This document shows, piece by piece, positions 1 through 5,564 of a stretch of 5,564 nucleotides of DNA. Origin of the DNA: Prolixibacteraceae bacterium (lineage in GTDB: Bacteria > Bacteroidota > Bacteroidia > Bacteroidales > Prolixibacteraceae). The DNA is taken from assembly GCA_016930735.1 (NCBI GenBank), contig JAFGGF010000014.1, positions 1 through 5,564 on the forward strand. Reading direction: 5' to 3'. The notes under the pieces were generated by a model. That model had not been told where the DNA came from and did not search any database. It was given only the letters and a program-made list of their open reading frames with translations. The stretch's first letter is position 1; the number at the start of each line of letters is the position of its first letter. The position numbers were made by a program, and so were the translations under genes.

Positions 1-393
1 CAACTGGCTGAGTTTAACCTTCCGATAAAAATTACCGAAGCACTTTTTGCTTATGAAGATGAACAGGTTCAGGTGGATGAATTGAATAAACTGCTTCCCA
101 TATATTTCGCACATCCGAATGTTGAAGCCTTTATTATGTGGGGATTCTGGGCTGGTTCACACTGGCAGCCCCATTGCGCTATGTGGAAAGAAGACTGGAC
201 ACCACGGCCACAGGTAGCAGCTTACCGCGATTTGGTTTTTAATAAGTGGTGGACTCAAAAAGAAGAAAAAACCAATCAAAACGGGGAACTCAAAACCCGT
301 GCTTTCTACGGCGATTACAAAATCACCTGCAATGGAGTAACCAAAACCGTTAAACTCAGTAAAGAAAAAGGTTCGGCTGAGGTTTATTTTTAA
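1..393 (+). CDS. Endo-1,4-beta-xylanase, GH10 family, C-terminal part (5' end outside window)
   Basis: The frame is open from base 1 to TAA at 391-393, giving the last 130 residues; a GTG at 73 is internal and is not the start. GH10 enzymes cleave internal beta-1,4 bonds of xylan with retention, using two glutamates. The visible ITE motif (Glu at visible residue 13, bases 37-39) matches the place of the GH10 nucleophile at the end of beta-strand 7. It is followed by HPNVEAFIMWGFW (WGFW at 47-50), GSHW, DWTPRP (65-70) and AAYRDLVF...KWWT (to 85), the usual GH10 C-terminal signature, with tryptophans that line the active-site cleft. About 40 residues follow (GELKTRAFYGDY...), likely a small beta domain seen in a subset of GH10 proteins. 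The acid/base glutamate, signal peptide and any carbohydrate-binding module lie upstream and cannot be judged. The family call is firm; exact substrate (xylan or related glycan) is inferred. Confidence 0.93.
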   Translation, partial: QLAEFNLPIKITEALFAYEDEQVQVDELNKLLPIYFAHPNVEAFIMWGFWAGSHWQPHCAMWKEDWTPRPQVAAYRDLVFNKWWTQKEEKTNQNGELKTRAFYGDYKITCNGVTKTVKLSKEKGSAEVYF

Positions 394-397
394 AAGA

Positions 398-429
398 TTT
401 AAAGGTTCCTGAAGGAAAAATTATATTTA
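398..429 (+). promoter_or_regulatory. Possible Bacteroidota-type promoter for the small membrane protein
   Basis: TATATTTA at 422-429 is one base from the Bacteroidota -7 consensus TAnnTTTG. TTTA at 398-401, 20 bases upstream, is one base from the -33 element TTTG. Transcription would begin near 434-437, just before the TTG start at 454. Both boxes are imperfect and lie in AT-rich sequence, so chance agreement is quite possible. Confidence 0.3.
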
Positions 430-453
430 CATTCAAATTAAGGATTTTATAAA

Positions 454-984
454 TTGAGAAATAAAATTGCCGGCATTTTTCTTTTGCTTTGTTTATGGCT
501 GCCAGTTGTTGTAACGATGCTTTGGCTGTTGTACCAAAAGGAATTGATCAGGGATGAGGTGAAACAACAAATCGCTTCCGGATTAAATAAAGAAATGCTG
601 ATAACACTTAAATTTCAGGCAGAAGAATCATATCAATTATTAAAATGGGAACATTCGCGTGAGTTTAAATATAATAATCAAAAATACGATGTTGTAAATT
701 CCGAAAACAGGGGTGACTCAGTTTTTTTCCTGTGCTGGAAAGATGAAAAAGAAACCGGAATTGAAAACCGGATAGAGGAACTTTTAATAAAAGCAATGGG
801 CAAAGACCCGGTCAGCAGGGAAAAACAACAAAAACTTACCAAATTTTATCAGTCTTTGTTTTGTTCCGGAAAATTTGAATGGAAACCTTTCGACAGGAAT
901 TCAGAAATTCTTACATATTCTGTTACAATCACTTATTATTCAGATATCTCCCCGCCACCCGGCCCTCCTCCCAAATCGGTTTAG
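454..984 (+). CDS. Small single-pass membrane protein with PPP tail, uncharacterised Bacteroidota family
   Basis: 176 aa. The start is TTG at 454: stops at 400 and 439 close the frame upstream, the next ATG falls inside the membrane segment, and AAGGA at 440-444 sits nine bases before it. Residues 1-4 (MRNK) are positive and 5-27 form one hydrophobic helix. No lipobox is present (Cys13 follows Leu), so an inner-membrane anchor with the rest in the periplasm is likely. Next come a charged helix (IRDEVKQQI, 32-40) and a soluble core with W65, EFKY (70-73), YDVV (78-81), C94-W95 and charged DEKE (97-100). The tail is SPPPGPPPKSV (166-176). From memory, similar short proteins with an EFxY...YDVV core and PPP end recur in Bacteroidota beside TonB-dependent receptors, as here, where the receptor starts 72 bases downstream. 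Function is unknown. It resembles HYC_CC_PP proteins in layout but lacks the HYC and CC motifs. Confidence 0.85.
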   Translation: MRNKIAGIFLLLCLWLPVVVTMLWLLYQKELIRDEVKQQIASGLNKEMLITLKFQAEESYQLLKWEHSREFKYNNQKYDVVNSENRGDSVFFLCWKDEKETGIENRIEELLIKAMGKDPVSREKQQKLTKFYQSLFCSGKFEWKPFDRNSEILTYSVTITYYSDISPPPGPPPKSV

Positions 985-1005
985 TCAGAAATATTTTATT
1001 GTTAT

Positions 1006-1035
1006 CAGGCAACTTGGAGCCTGTTTTCATTTTTG
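1006..1035 (+). terminator. Weak intrinsic terminator or attenuator before the receptor gene
   Basis: CAGGC (1006-1010) pairs with GCCTG (1019-1023) around an 8-base loop, and is followed by a T-rich tract (TTTTCATTTTT, 1024-1034). The 5-bp stem is short and the T tract is interrupted by CA. If it works, it separates the small membrane protein from the receptor or attenuates read-through. No clear -33/-7 promoter was found between it and the ATG at 1057, which argues that some transcription passes it. Confidence 0.4.
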
Positions 1036-1056
1036 ACTAATATTTAAATAACGATC

Positions 1057-3468
1057 ATGAATAAAATAATTGCGTTATTGTTTGTTCTGGGGCTCACCGT
1101 ATCAGCCGGTGCCCAGACAATAACCATTACTGACAATGAAACCAACAGCCCGGTTGAGCAAACAACTCTGATGAGCAGAAATCCTCTGGCATTTGCCACC
1201 ACTAATTCAAAAGGGCAGGCAGATATTTCAACATTTAAAAATTCAGAAAATATAGAAATACGCTCAATCGGTTATAAAACACTAGTAAAAAGTTATTTTG
1301 AAATTAAATCGGAAGGATTTAAAATAAAACTTGAAGCTTCGAACCTGAACCTTGACGAGGTGGTTGTTTCAGCCACAAGGTGGTGGCAGGTTTCCGATAA
1401 CGTTTCTTCAAAAATTGTCACGGTATCGCCAAAGGAAGTCAACCTTCAGAATCCGCAAACAGCAGCCGACCTTCTTGAAATTTCCGGGAATGTTTTTATC
1501 CAGAAAAGCCAGCAGGGAGGCGGAAGTCCTATGATTCGCGGATTTGCTACAAACCGTCTGATCTATACCGTGGATGGGGTGCGGATGAATACTGCCATTT
1601 TCAGAGCCGGTAACATCCAGAATGTGATAAACCTTGACCCATTTGCTACGGAAAATACCGAAGTATTGTTTGGCCCAGGTTCGGGTATTTATGGAAGCGA
1701 TGCAATTGGCGGTGTAATGAGTTTTCAGACCCTTACTCCCAGGTTATCGCTCGATGATTATCCGGTTATTTCCGGGAAAGCCGTAACACGCTATTCATCG
1801 GCGAACAATGAAAAAACCGGCCATTTCGACGTAAGTACAGGATGGAAAAAATGGGCTTTTGTTACCAGTTTTTCGTCATGGGATTTCGACCACCTAAAAC
1901 AGGGAAACCACGGTCCCGATGACTATATAAAACCTTATTATGTTCAAAGGCAGGACAACACAGATATTGTTGTAACCCAGAACGATCCCCTGTTGCAGAT
2001 ACCTTCGGGTTACAAACAGATAAACCTGATGCAGAAACTTCGATTCAAACCTGATGAAACATGGGATTTTACCTACGGGTTCCACTACTCTGAAACTTCT
2101 CCCTACGGGCGATACGACAGGCATAACAGGGTGAAGAATGGTACTGCACGTTACGCAGAGTGGGATTACGGACCGCAATTCTGGATGATGAATAACCTGA
2201 ATATCAGCTACAATTCGAAAAATGCCCTTTTTAATCAGATGACACTGCGGCTGGCTCAGCAAAAATTCGAAGAAAGCCGGATTGACAGGTCACTGAATAA
2301 AAACGACAGGAATACAACAAGTGAAAAAGTGGATGCTTACTCTGCCAACCTCGATTTTACGAAATATATCGGGAATAAACATATTCTTTTCTACGGGCTG
2401 GAAATGGTGAAGGATAAGGTTTTATCGGAAGGGAAGATCACTGATATTTCAACTAATACAGAAGAAACCGGTCCTTCGAGGTATCCTGAATCTACCTGGT
2501 CTTCGTTTGCAGTTTATTTAAACGACGAATTTCAGGCTGGCGAGAAGTTTACCGTTCAGGCTGGATTGCACTACAACCGGTTTAAACTCGAAGCTGATTT
2601 CAGCAATAACCTGGCTTTTTATCCCTTTCCGTTTACAACGGCAGAGATAAATAACGGAGCTTTAACCGGTAGTTTTGGCAGCGTTTACCGGCCTTCAGGA
2701 GATTGGGTAATCAAAGCCGGATTTGGCACAGCCTTCCGTTCTCCAAACGTGGATGATATAGGAAAGGTGTTCGATTCAGAACCGGGTTCAGTGGTTGTAC
2801 CCAATCCTGATCTGAAAGCTGAATATGCATACAGTTTTGACCTTGGGATTGCCAAAGTTTTCAGCGACGCAGTAAAAATCGATTTAACCGGGTACTATAC
2901 AATTTTAAACAATGCACTTGTCCGCAGGGATTTTCAGCTCAACGGGAACGACAGTATTTTGTACAATGGTTCCATGAGCAAAGTACAGGCAATACAAAAT
3001 GCCGCTGTGGCACATGTGTATGGAATCCAGGCAGGGGTGGAATTAAAACTTCCTTCCGGATTCAGTTTTTCTTCAGACCTGAATTTACAGGCAGGGGAAG
3101 AAGAACTGGATGACGGCACCACCAGTCCGTCGAGGCATGCCCCACCCTTTTTTGGTGTGAGCAGGTTAAATTACCATGCCGAAAAACTCACTCTTCAATT
3201 GTATGCCTTGTACCAGGGTGAAAAAAAAGCCAAAGACATGCCTGAAGAGGAACTGGGCAAAACTGAGATTTATGCCCTCGACGCTGATGGAAATGCCTAT
3301 GCTCCGGCATGGTACACCCTGAACATAAAAGCCATGTATGTGCTTTCCAATATGCTCAGTATAAATGCCGGCATTGAAAACCTAACCGACCAGAGGTACC
3401 GACCTTACAGTTCAGGTATCTCCGAACCGGGGCGTAATTTTATTTTATCGCTCAAGGCAGATTTTTAA
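1057..3468 (+). CDS. TonB-dependent outer-membrane receptor, heme/hemoglobin-receptor-like
   Basis: 803 aa, complete, ATG start to TAA. Residues 1-19 form a Sec signal peptide (MNKIIALLFVLGL...AGA, cleavage before Q20). Residues 21-95 look like a carboxypeptidase-regulatory-like beta domain, the usual N-terminal extension of Bacteroidota receptors. DEVVVSATR (100-108) is the TonB-box-like segment. The plug spans about 115-225 and shows SPMIRGFATNR, YTVDGVRMN, VLFGPGSGIYGSDAIGGV. The rest is a 22-strand-type barrel with FRSP (560-563) and NPDL (583-586), matching the FRAP/NPDL boxes of heme receptors such as HemR and HmuR, then ENLTDQRYRPY and a terminal Phe typical of BamA-recognised barrels. 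It should import a ligand across the outer membrane using TonB-ExbBD energy. The 19 residues between FRSP and NPDL hold no histidine, so heme is not assured; another metal chelate, siderophore or cofactor is possible. No SusD partner adjoins it, so glycan uptake is less likely. No Shine-Dalgarno is seen; the ATG context is AT-rich. Confidence 0.93.
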   Translation: MNKIIALLFVLGLTVSAGAQTITITDNETNSPVEQTTLMSRNPLAFATTNSKGQADISTFKNSENIEIRSIGYKTLVKSYFEIKSEGFKIKLEASNLNLDEVVVSATRWWQVSDNVSSKIVTVSPKEVNLQNPQTAADLLEISGNVFIQKSQQGGGSPMIRGFATNRLIYTVDGVRMNTAIFRAGNIQNVINLDPFATENTEVLFGPGSGIYGSDAIGGVMSFQTLTPRLSLDDYPVISGKAVTRYSSANNEKTGHFDVSTGWKKWAFVTSFSSWDFDHLKQGNHGPDDYIKPYYVQRQDNTDIVVTQNDPLLQIPSGYKQINLMQKLRFKPDETWDFTYGFHYSETSPYGRYDRHNRVKNGTARYAEWDYGPQFWMMNNLNISYNSKNALFNQMTLRLAQQKFEESRIDRSLNKNDRNTTSEKVDAYSANLDFTKYIGNKHILFYGLEMVKDKVLSEGKITDISTNTEETGPSRYPESTWSSFAVYLNDEFQAGEKFTVQAGLHYNRFKLEADFSNNLAFYPFPFTTAEINNGALTGSFGSVYRPSGDWVIKAGFGTAFRSPNVDDIGKVFDSEPGSVVVPNPDLKAEYAYSFDLGIAKVFSDAVKIDLTGYYTILNNALVRRDFQLNGNDSILYNGSMSKVQAIQNAAVAHVYGIQAGVELKLPSGFSFSSDLNLQAGEEELDDGTTSPSRHAPPFFGVSRLNYHAEKLTLQLYALYQGEKKAKDMPEEELGKTEIYALDADGNAYAPAWYTLNIKAMYVLSNMLSINAGIENLTDQRYRPYSSGISEPGRNFILSLKADF

Positions 3469-3476
3469 GCACGGAT

Positions 3477-3520
3477 GCCGGGTGCCGGTTATTTATCGTG
3501 GCTGGCACCTGGCTTTTTTA
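3477..3520 (+). terminator. Intrinsic terminator of the TonB receptor gene
   Basis: GCCGGGTGCC (3477-3486) pairs with GGCACCTGGC (3504-3513) with a single G-U pair. Three further pairs (3487-3489 with 3501-3503, two of them G-U) can close the loop down to 11 bases. Six Ts follow directly (3514-3519). It starts 8 bases after the receptor stop codon. Stem, loop and T tract are all as expected for rho-independent termination. Confidence 0.88.
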
Positions 3521-3559
3521 TTGATTATTGGTTATTGAATATTGATTATTGGATGTTGC
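3518..3559. repeat. Degenerate heptanucleotide array, TTATTGR type
   Basis: Six 7-base units lie head to tail in one register. Four match TTATTGA or TTATTGG exactly, one is ATATTGA, and the last is a worn ATGTTGC. The first unit overlaps the T tract of the receptor terminator. Because of the period, TTGATTATTGG occurs twice, 21 bases apart. No coding role is apparent. Confidence 0.8.
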
Positions 3560-3571
3560 CTGCCCGGATGA

Positions 3572-3585
3572 CCCGTTCAGACGGG
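3572..3585. repeat. Small GC-rich hairpin flanked by 8-bp direct repeats
   Basis: CCCGT (3572-3576) and ACGGG (3581-3585) form a perfect 5-bp stem with loop TCAG. GGATGTTG occurs on both sides, at 3551-3558 and 3585-3592. The layout resembles a REP-like or palindromic intergenic unit, but only one copy is in the window, so that reading is inference. Confidence 0.45.
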
Positions 3586-3638
3586 GATGTTGGATAATAT
3601 GAACAATGATCAATTGAATTTTAAACTCTAAATGTATA

Positions 3639-3666
3639 GTGCTGTGCGCCATGCGCTTTGAGCCTT
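3639..3666. repeat. Degenerate heptanucleotide array, GCGCYWT type
   Basis: Four consecutive 7-base units in register (GTGCTGT, then GCGCCAT, GCGCTTT and GAGCCTT) share a G-N-G-C-Y-N-T pattern. This GC-rich array sits inside AT-rich flanks and is unrelated in sequence to the other heptad arrays in the same intergenic stretch. With only four imperfect units, some chance contribution is possible. Confidence 0.55.
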
Positions 3667-3737
3667 CTGAAAAACACCACTTACTTTTTACCTTTTATAA
3701 AAACAGCTTTTTGCACTCCTCCCTTTAGAATATTAAC

Positions 3738-3775
3738 CGCAAAGTCCGCCAGGATTCCGCAATGATCGCTATGTT
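3738..3775. repeat. Degenerate CCGCAA-type repeat with 9-11 base spacing
   Basis: The trinucleotide CGC recurs at 3738, 3747, 3758 and 3767 at spacings of 9, 11 and 9. The units start CGCAAAG, CGCCAGG, CGCAATG and CGCTATG, so they share CGC followed by a similar core ending in G. It looks like a worn tandem repeat of CGCAAAG-like units. I recall similar runs in intergenic DNA of Bacteroidota but cannot check that here. Confidence 0.5.
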
Positions 3776-3809
3776 ATTTTTATTCTTAATCATTAATATT
3801 TTATCCATC

Positions 3810-3858
3810 GTTGCAGGTCACAAGTTGCACGCTACAGGTTCTTGTCTTGATACTTGAT
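3810..3858. repeat. Degenerate heptanucleotide array, GTTGCAG to ACTTGAT type
   Basis: Seven 7-base units run in one register for 49 bases. The first four follow GTTGCAG, GTCACAA, GTTGCAC, GCTACAG (consensus GTYRCAG). The fifth, GTTCTTG, is transitional, and the last two are TCTTGAT and ACTTGAT. The drift from one unit family to another inside a single 7-base register suggests slippage followed by divergence. Confidence 0.65.
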
Positions 3859-3878
3859 TATTTTAATCCTTCACCTAT

Positions 3879-3965
3879 TGCTCAAAACAACAATTATTGC
3901 TAACTTGTACCTCAGATTAATCCGGAAACGCAGTAAGATTTTGAGCAGATGGATAACCCCGGATT
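3879..3965. other. Two interleaved inverted repeats with pseudoknot-like topology
   Basis: TGCTCAAAA (3879-3887) is an exact reverse complement of TTTTGAGCA (3939-3947). AATCCGG (3919-3925), inside that loop, is an exact reverse complement of CCGGATT (3959-3965), outside it. As RNA these 9-bp and 7-bp stems would give an H-type pseudoknot with connecting segments of 31, 13 and 11 bases. The pairings are plain in the sequence, but AT-rich inverted repeats of this length can arise by chance and no known riboswitch was recognised. Confidence 0.3.
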
Positions 3966-4141
3966 TCAAAAATATAAAATAACTTATTTGGAAAACAGAA
4001 TATTTGTGTTTTATGTACACTATTTTGGTTTGGAATGAAAAATAAAAACGGAAAAGCGATATTAATCTTAAAGCATTTATAACATGGTGTTGAGCAAATT
4101 CAAAATTAATTCTTTCAAATAATCACATAATAACCGCGAAA

Positions 4142-5532
4142 ATGAAAACATTAGTAAAATCTTTGATTTTTATAATTTATATAGCCTTTTTTATTTTCAT
4201 GCGATAAAGGAGGAAATACTGATACAGACTTAAAACTTATTCCTGTAAAATCTGGAAAATATTGAGGATGTATTAACCAGAAAGGAAAATATATAATTAA
4301 TCCTCAATTCAAATTATCCCAACCATTTACTCAAGGATTGGCATTGGTCCAAGCCGCAGATAATAATTATGCTATATTAATATAGATGGTAAGTATATAA
4401 TTAATCCCACTTATAAAAGGGCAACTGACTTTGTTGATGGTTGTGCACTGGTTGAAAAAGAGAATTCGAAAATTGAGATAATAAACAAAAAAGGAGAAAC
4501 TGTTATAACCCTCGATGAATCCATAGAGGAAGCATATAAATTTAGCGAAGGTCTTTCTAGAATTTGGGTAGGAAGCAAATATGGTTTTATTAATTCTGAA
4601 GGTAAAATAGTTATTTCACCTAATTACAATGATGCAGGAGATTTTAAAGAGGGCTTGGCTTCTGTTAGGGACGATAAGGGAGCTGAACGAAACAGTTGGA
4701 GTCCTAGTAAACCAAATCATTACGGTTATATTAATAAAAAAGGAGAATTAGTTATTGACTATCAATTTGATGTAGCATCAAATTTTTCAGAAGGATTAGC
4801 ACCTATTTCCAAGGGTGGTAAATGGGGTTTCATTGGAGCTGATGGGAAAATAAAAATAAATCCGCAATTTGAGTTTGTATCAAATTTTTCAAATGGTCTT
4901 GCCGCTTTTTTACAAGGTGAACTTTGGGGTTTTATAAATAAAAAGGAGAAATAGTTATAAATCCACAATTTAAATTTGTTGATTTATTTTATGAAAATAA
5001 ATTTGCACCAGTTGTTATGGCTAATGGGAAATGTGGTTTTATCAATACAGACGGAAATTATATAATAAATCCTCAATTTGAATATGCTACAAGGTTTTTT
5101 GGAGATATTGCATTTATATCAATTGATGATAAATATGGAATTATTGATAAAAAAGGGAAAATTATTGTTAATCCTCAATTTAATAATGTACTAATGCTTC
5201 CTGCAAAGAATTCACAGATGGTAGAGAATAATTACTTTGATATTAATACCCTTGTTGAACATATGGCGAAACTCATAACTGAAAATTCTGTTGATTGTTT
5301 GAACTTTGAAACACCTATTACAGAAGTTATTAAAAGATACAAAATGGGAGAAGAAAAATTTAATGAATTAACGAATCGATCAAATAATTTTGACCTTATA
5401 TTAACCGGAGAAGAAAATATTTCTAATTATGCATTTTTAGTTTTCAAAATAGAAGTTAACAATTACAATAAAAATCCTAAACTAAACCACTATGGATTGA
5501 AAATCCATAGGTTCAAAAGAAAGGAAAAATGA
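4142..5532 (+). pseudogene. WG-repeat secreted lipoprotein, broken by three frameshifts and one nonsense codon
   Basis: ATG at 4142 opens a lipoprotein signal peptide (MKTLVKSLIFIIYIAF...) that runs into TAA at 4205. Removing one T from the six-T run at 4187-4192 restores FLFSCDKGG, a good lipobox with Cys at 4200-4202. TGA at 4263-4265 stands where WG repeats have Trp (KY-stop-GCINQKG). At 4371-4372 one base is missing from a Gly codon (NNY-G-YINIDG). At 4940-4944 five As stand for six (FINKKGEIVINPQF), causing TAG at 4952. Repaired, the frame encodes 463 aa with nine WG-type units (consensus WGFINKKGKIVINPQF...F.EGLA), the third very worn, then about 115 residues without repeats. WG repeats are beta units found in many surface or periplasmic proteins; ligand and role are unknown. 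The gene is AT-rich (about 30% GC in a sampled line versus 40-53% in the receptor). The intact neighbouring genes favour real decay, but homopolymer errors could explain two lesions. Confidence 0.82.
5490..5510. repeat. Perfect 9-bp hairpin near the 3' end of the WG gene
   Basis: CTATGGATT (5490-5498) and AATCCATAG (5502-5510) pair perfectly around the loop GAA. It lies in the coding frame (HYGLKIHRF) and ends 20 bases before the stop. No T tract follows, so it is not a typical intrinsic terminator. Confidence 0.5.
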
Positions 5533-5564
5533 AATTTTTCTATGCTACTCAAATATCCAGTTCC
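5529..5564 (+). CDS. Possible start of a next gene, or frameshifted tail of the WG gene (partial)
   Basis: ATG at 5529 overlaps the TGA at 5530-5532 in an ATGA arrangement, with AAGGAAAA just upstream, as in translationally coupled genes. The frame stays open for 12 codons to the window edge (MKFFYATQISSS). The peptide is too short to classify and shows no clear signal peptide. Given three frameshifts upstream, it could equally be the real C-terminus of the WG protein in another frame. Confidence 0.25.
   Translation, partial: MKFFYATQISSS

Larger units (their letters stand above)
3469..4141. other. 673-base non-coding stretch rich in short degenerate repeats
   Basis: No credible gene is seen on either strand; the longest ATG-led frame noticed (4035-4082, 15 codons) has no support. 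The first 390 bases hold the receptor terminator, three arrays of 7-nt degenerate repeats (3518-3559, 3639-3666, 3810-3858), a CCGCAA-type array (3738-3775) and a small hairpin (3572-3585), listed separately. From 3879 to 3965 two inverted repeats interleave. The last 175 bases are AT-rich and presumably hold the promoter of the WG-repeat gene, but no good -33/-7 pair with proper spacing was found. Confidence 0.75.

Noticed and set aside
1352..1534. 60-aa reading frame on the plus strand
   Set aside because: Out-of-frame overlap with the receptor plug region; no domain or start signal.
1894..2262. 122-aa reading frame on the minus strand
   Set aside because: It lies wholly inside the receptor gene in an antisense frame and shows no recognisable motif.
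2934..3122. 62-aa reading frame on the minus strand
   Set aside because: Antisense shadow of the receptor gene with low-complexity serine content.
1..3468. Xylan utilisation locus (PUL) joining the xylanase and the receptor
   Set aside because: No SusD homologue or sugar-responsive regulator is in the window, and the receptor resembles heme-type rather than SusC-type proteins.
3693..3702. Palindrome TTTTATAAAA as an operator
   Set aside because: Ten-base A/T palindromes are expected by chance in DNA this AT-rich, and no promoter lies beside it.
3518..3858. CRISPR array
   Set aside because: Units are 7 bases and adjoin with no spacers; no repeat of 24-40 bases and no cas gene is present.
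4035..4082. 15-codon ATG-led small reading frame
   Set aside because: Short, lysine-rich product of AT-rich sequence with no clear ribosome site or conserved feature.
4263..4265. TGA read as tryptophan, implying a non-standard genetic code
   Set aside because: The receptor and xylanase use TGG for Trp with no in-frame TGA, and the same gene carries three frameshifts, so a simple nonsense mutation is the better reading.
4762..4968. 68-aa reading frame on the minus strand
   Set aside because: Antisense of the WG repeats; its repetitive look mirrors the repeats on the other strand.
4655..5532. Two separate genes at 4655-4954 and 5017-5532
   Set aside because: Neither frame has a credible start: the repeat pattern runs unbroken upstream of 4655 and across 4954-5017 after a one-base shift, so both are pieces of one broken gene.

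Overview
The window looks like a chromosomal segment of a Bacteroidota bacterium, perhaps of the Marinilabiliales/Prolixibacteraceae type. The reasons are a TonB-dependent receptor with an N-terminal carboxypeptidase-regulatory-like domain, a WG-repeat lipoprotein, a TM-anchored small protein with a PPP tail next to a TonB receptor, little use of Shine-Dalgarno sequences, and moderate GC in the genes. Everything recognisable lies on the + strand.

Layout: (1) 1-393 is the C-terminal end of a glycoside hydrolase family 10 endo-1,4-beta-xylanase, cut by the window edge. (2) 454-984 is a small single-pass membrane protein with a TTG start and a proline-rich C-terminus, of unknown function. (3) 1057-3468 is a complete 803-aa TonB-dependent outer-membrane receptor of the heme/hemoglobin-receptor-like group, closed by a strong intrinsic terminator at 3477-3520. 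(4) 3521-4141 has no gene. Its first half is built of short degenerate repeats: three separate arrays with a 7-nt period and different unit sequences, one roughly 10-nt CCGCAA-type array, and a small hairpin flanked by 8-bp direct repeats. Its second half holds two interleaved inverted repeats. (5) 4142-5532 is an AT-rich gene for a secreted WG-beta-repeat lipoprotein, broken by four lesions: +1 T, a TGG-to-TGA nonsense change, -1 G and -1 A. Undoing them gives one 463-aa protein. A possible new start overlaps its stop at 5529.

How they work together: genes 2 and 3 are adjacent and co-directional and may act together at the envelope, the receptor importing a ligand that the sequence does not settle. 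No SusD-like gene is present, so the xylanase and the receptor do not form a recognisable polysaccharide utilisation locus here. The WG gene is separate, lower in GC and decayed. I see no convincing new defence or mobile system. The most unusual content is the repeat-rich intergenic stretch and the regularity with which the broken WG gene can be repaired.
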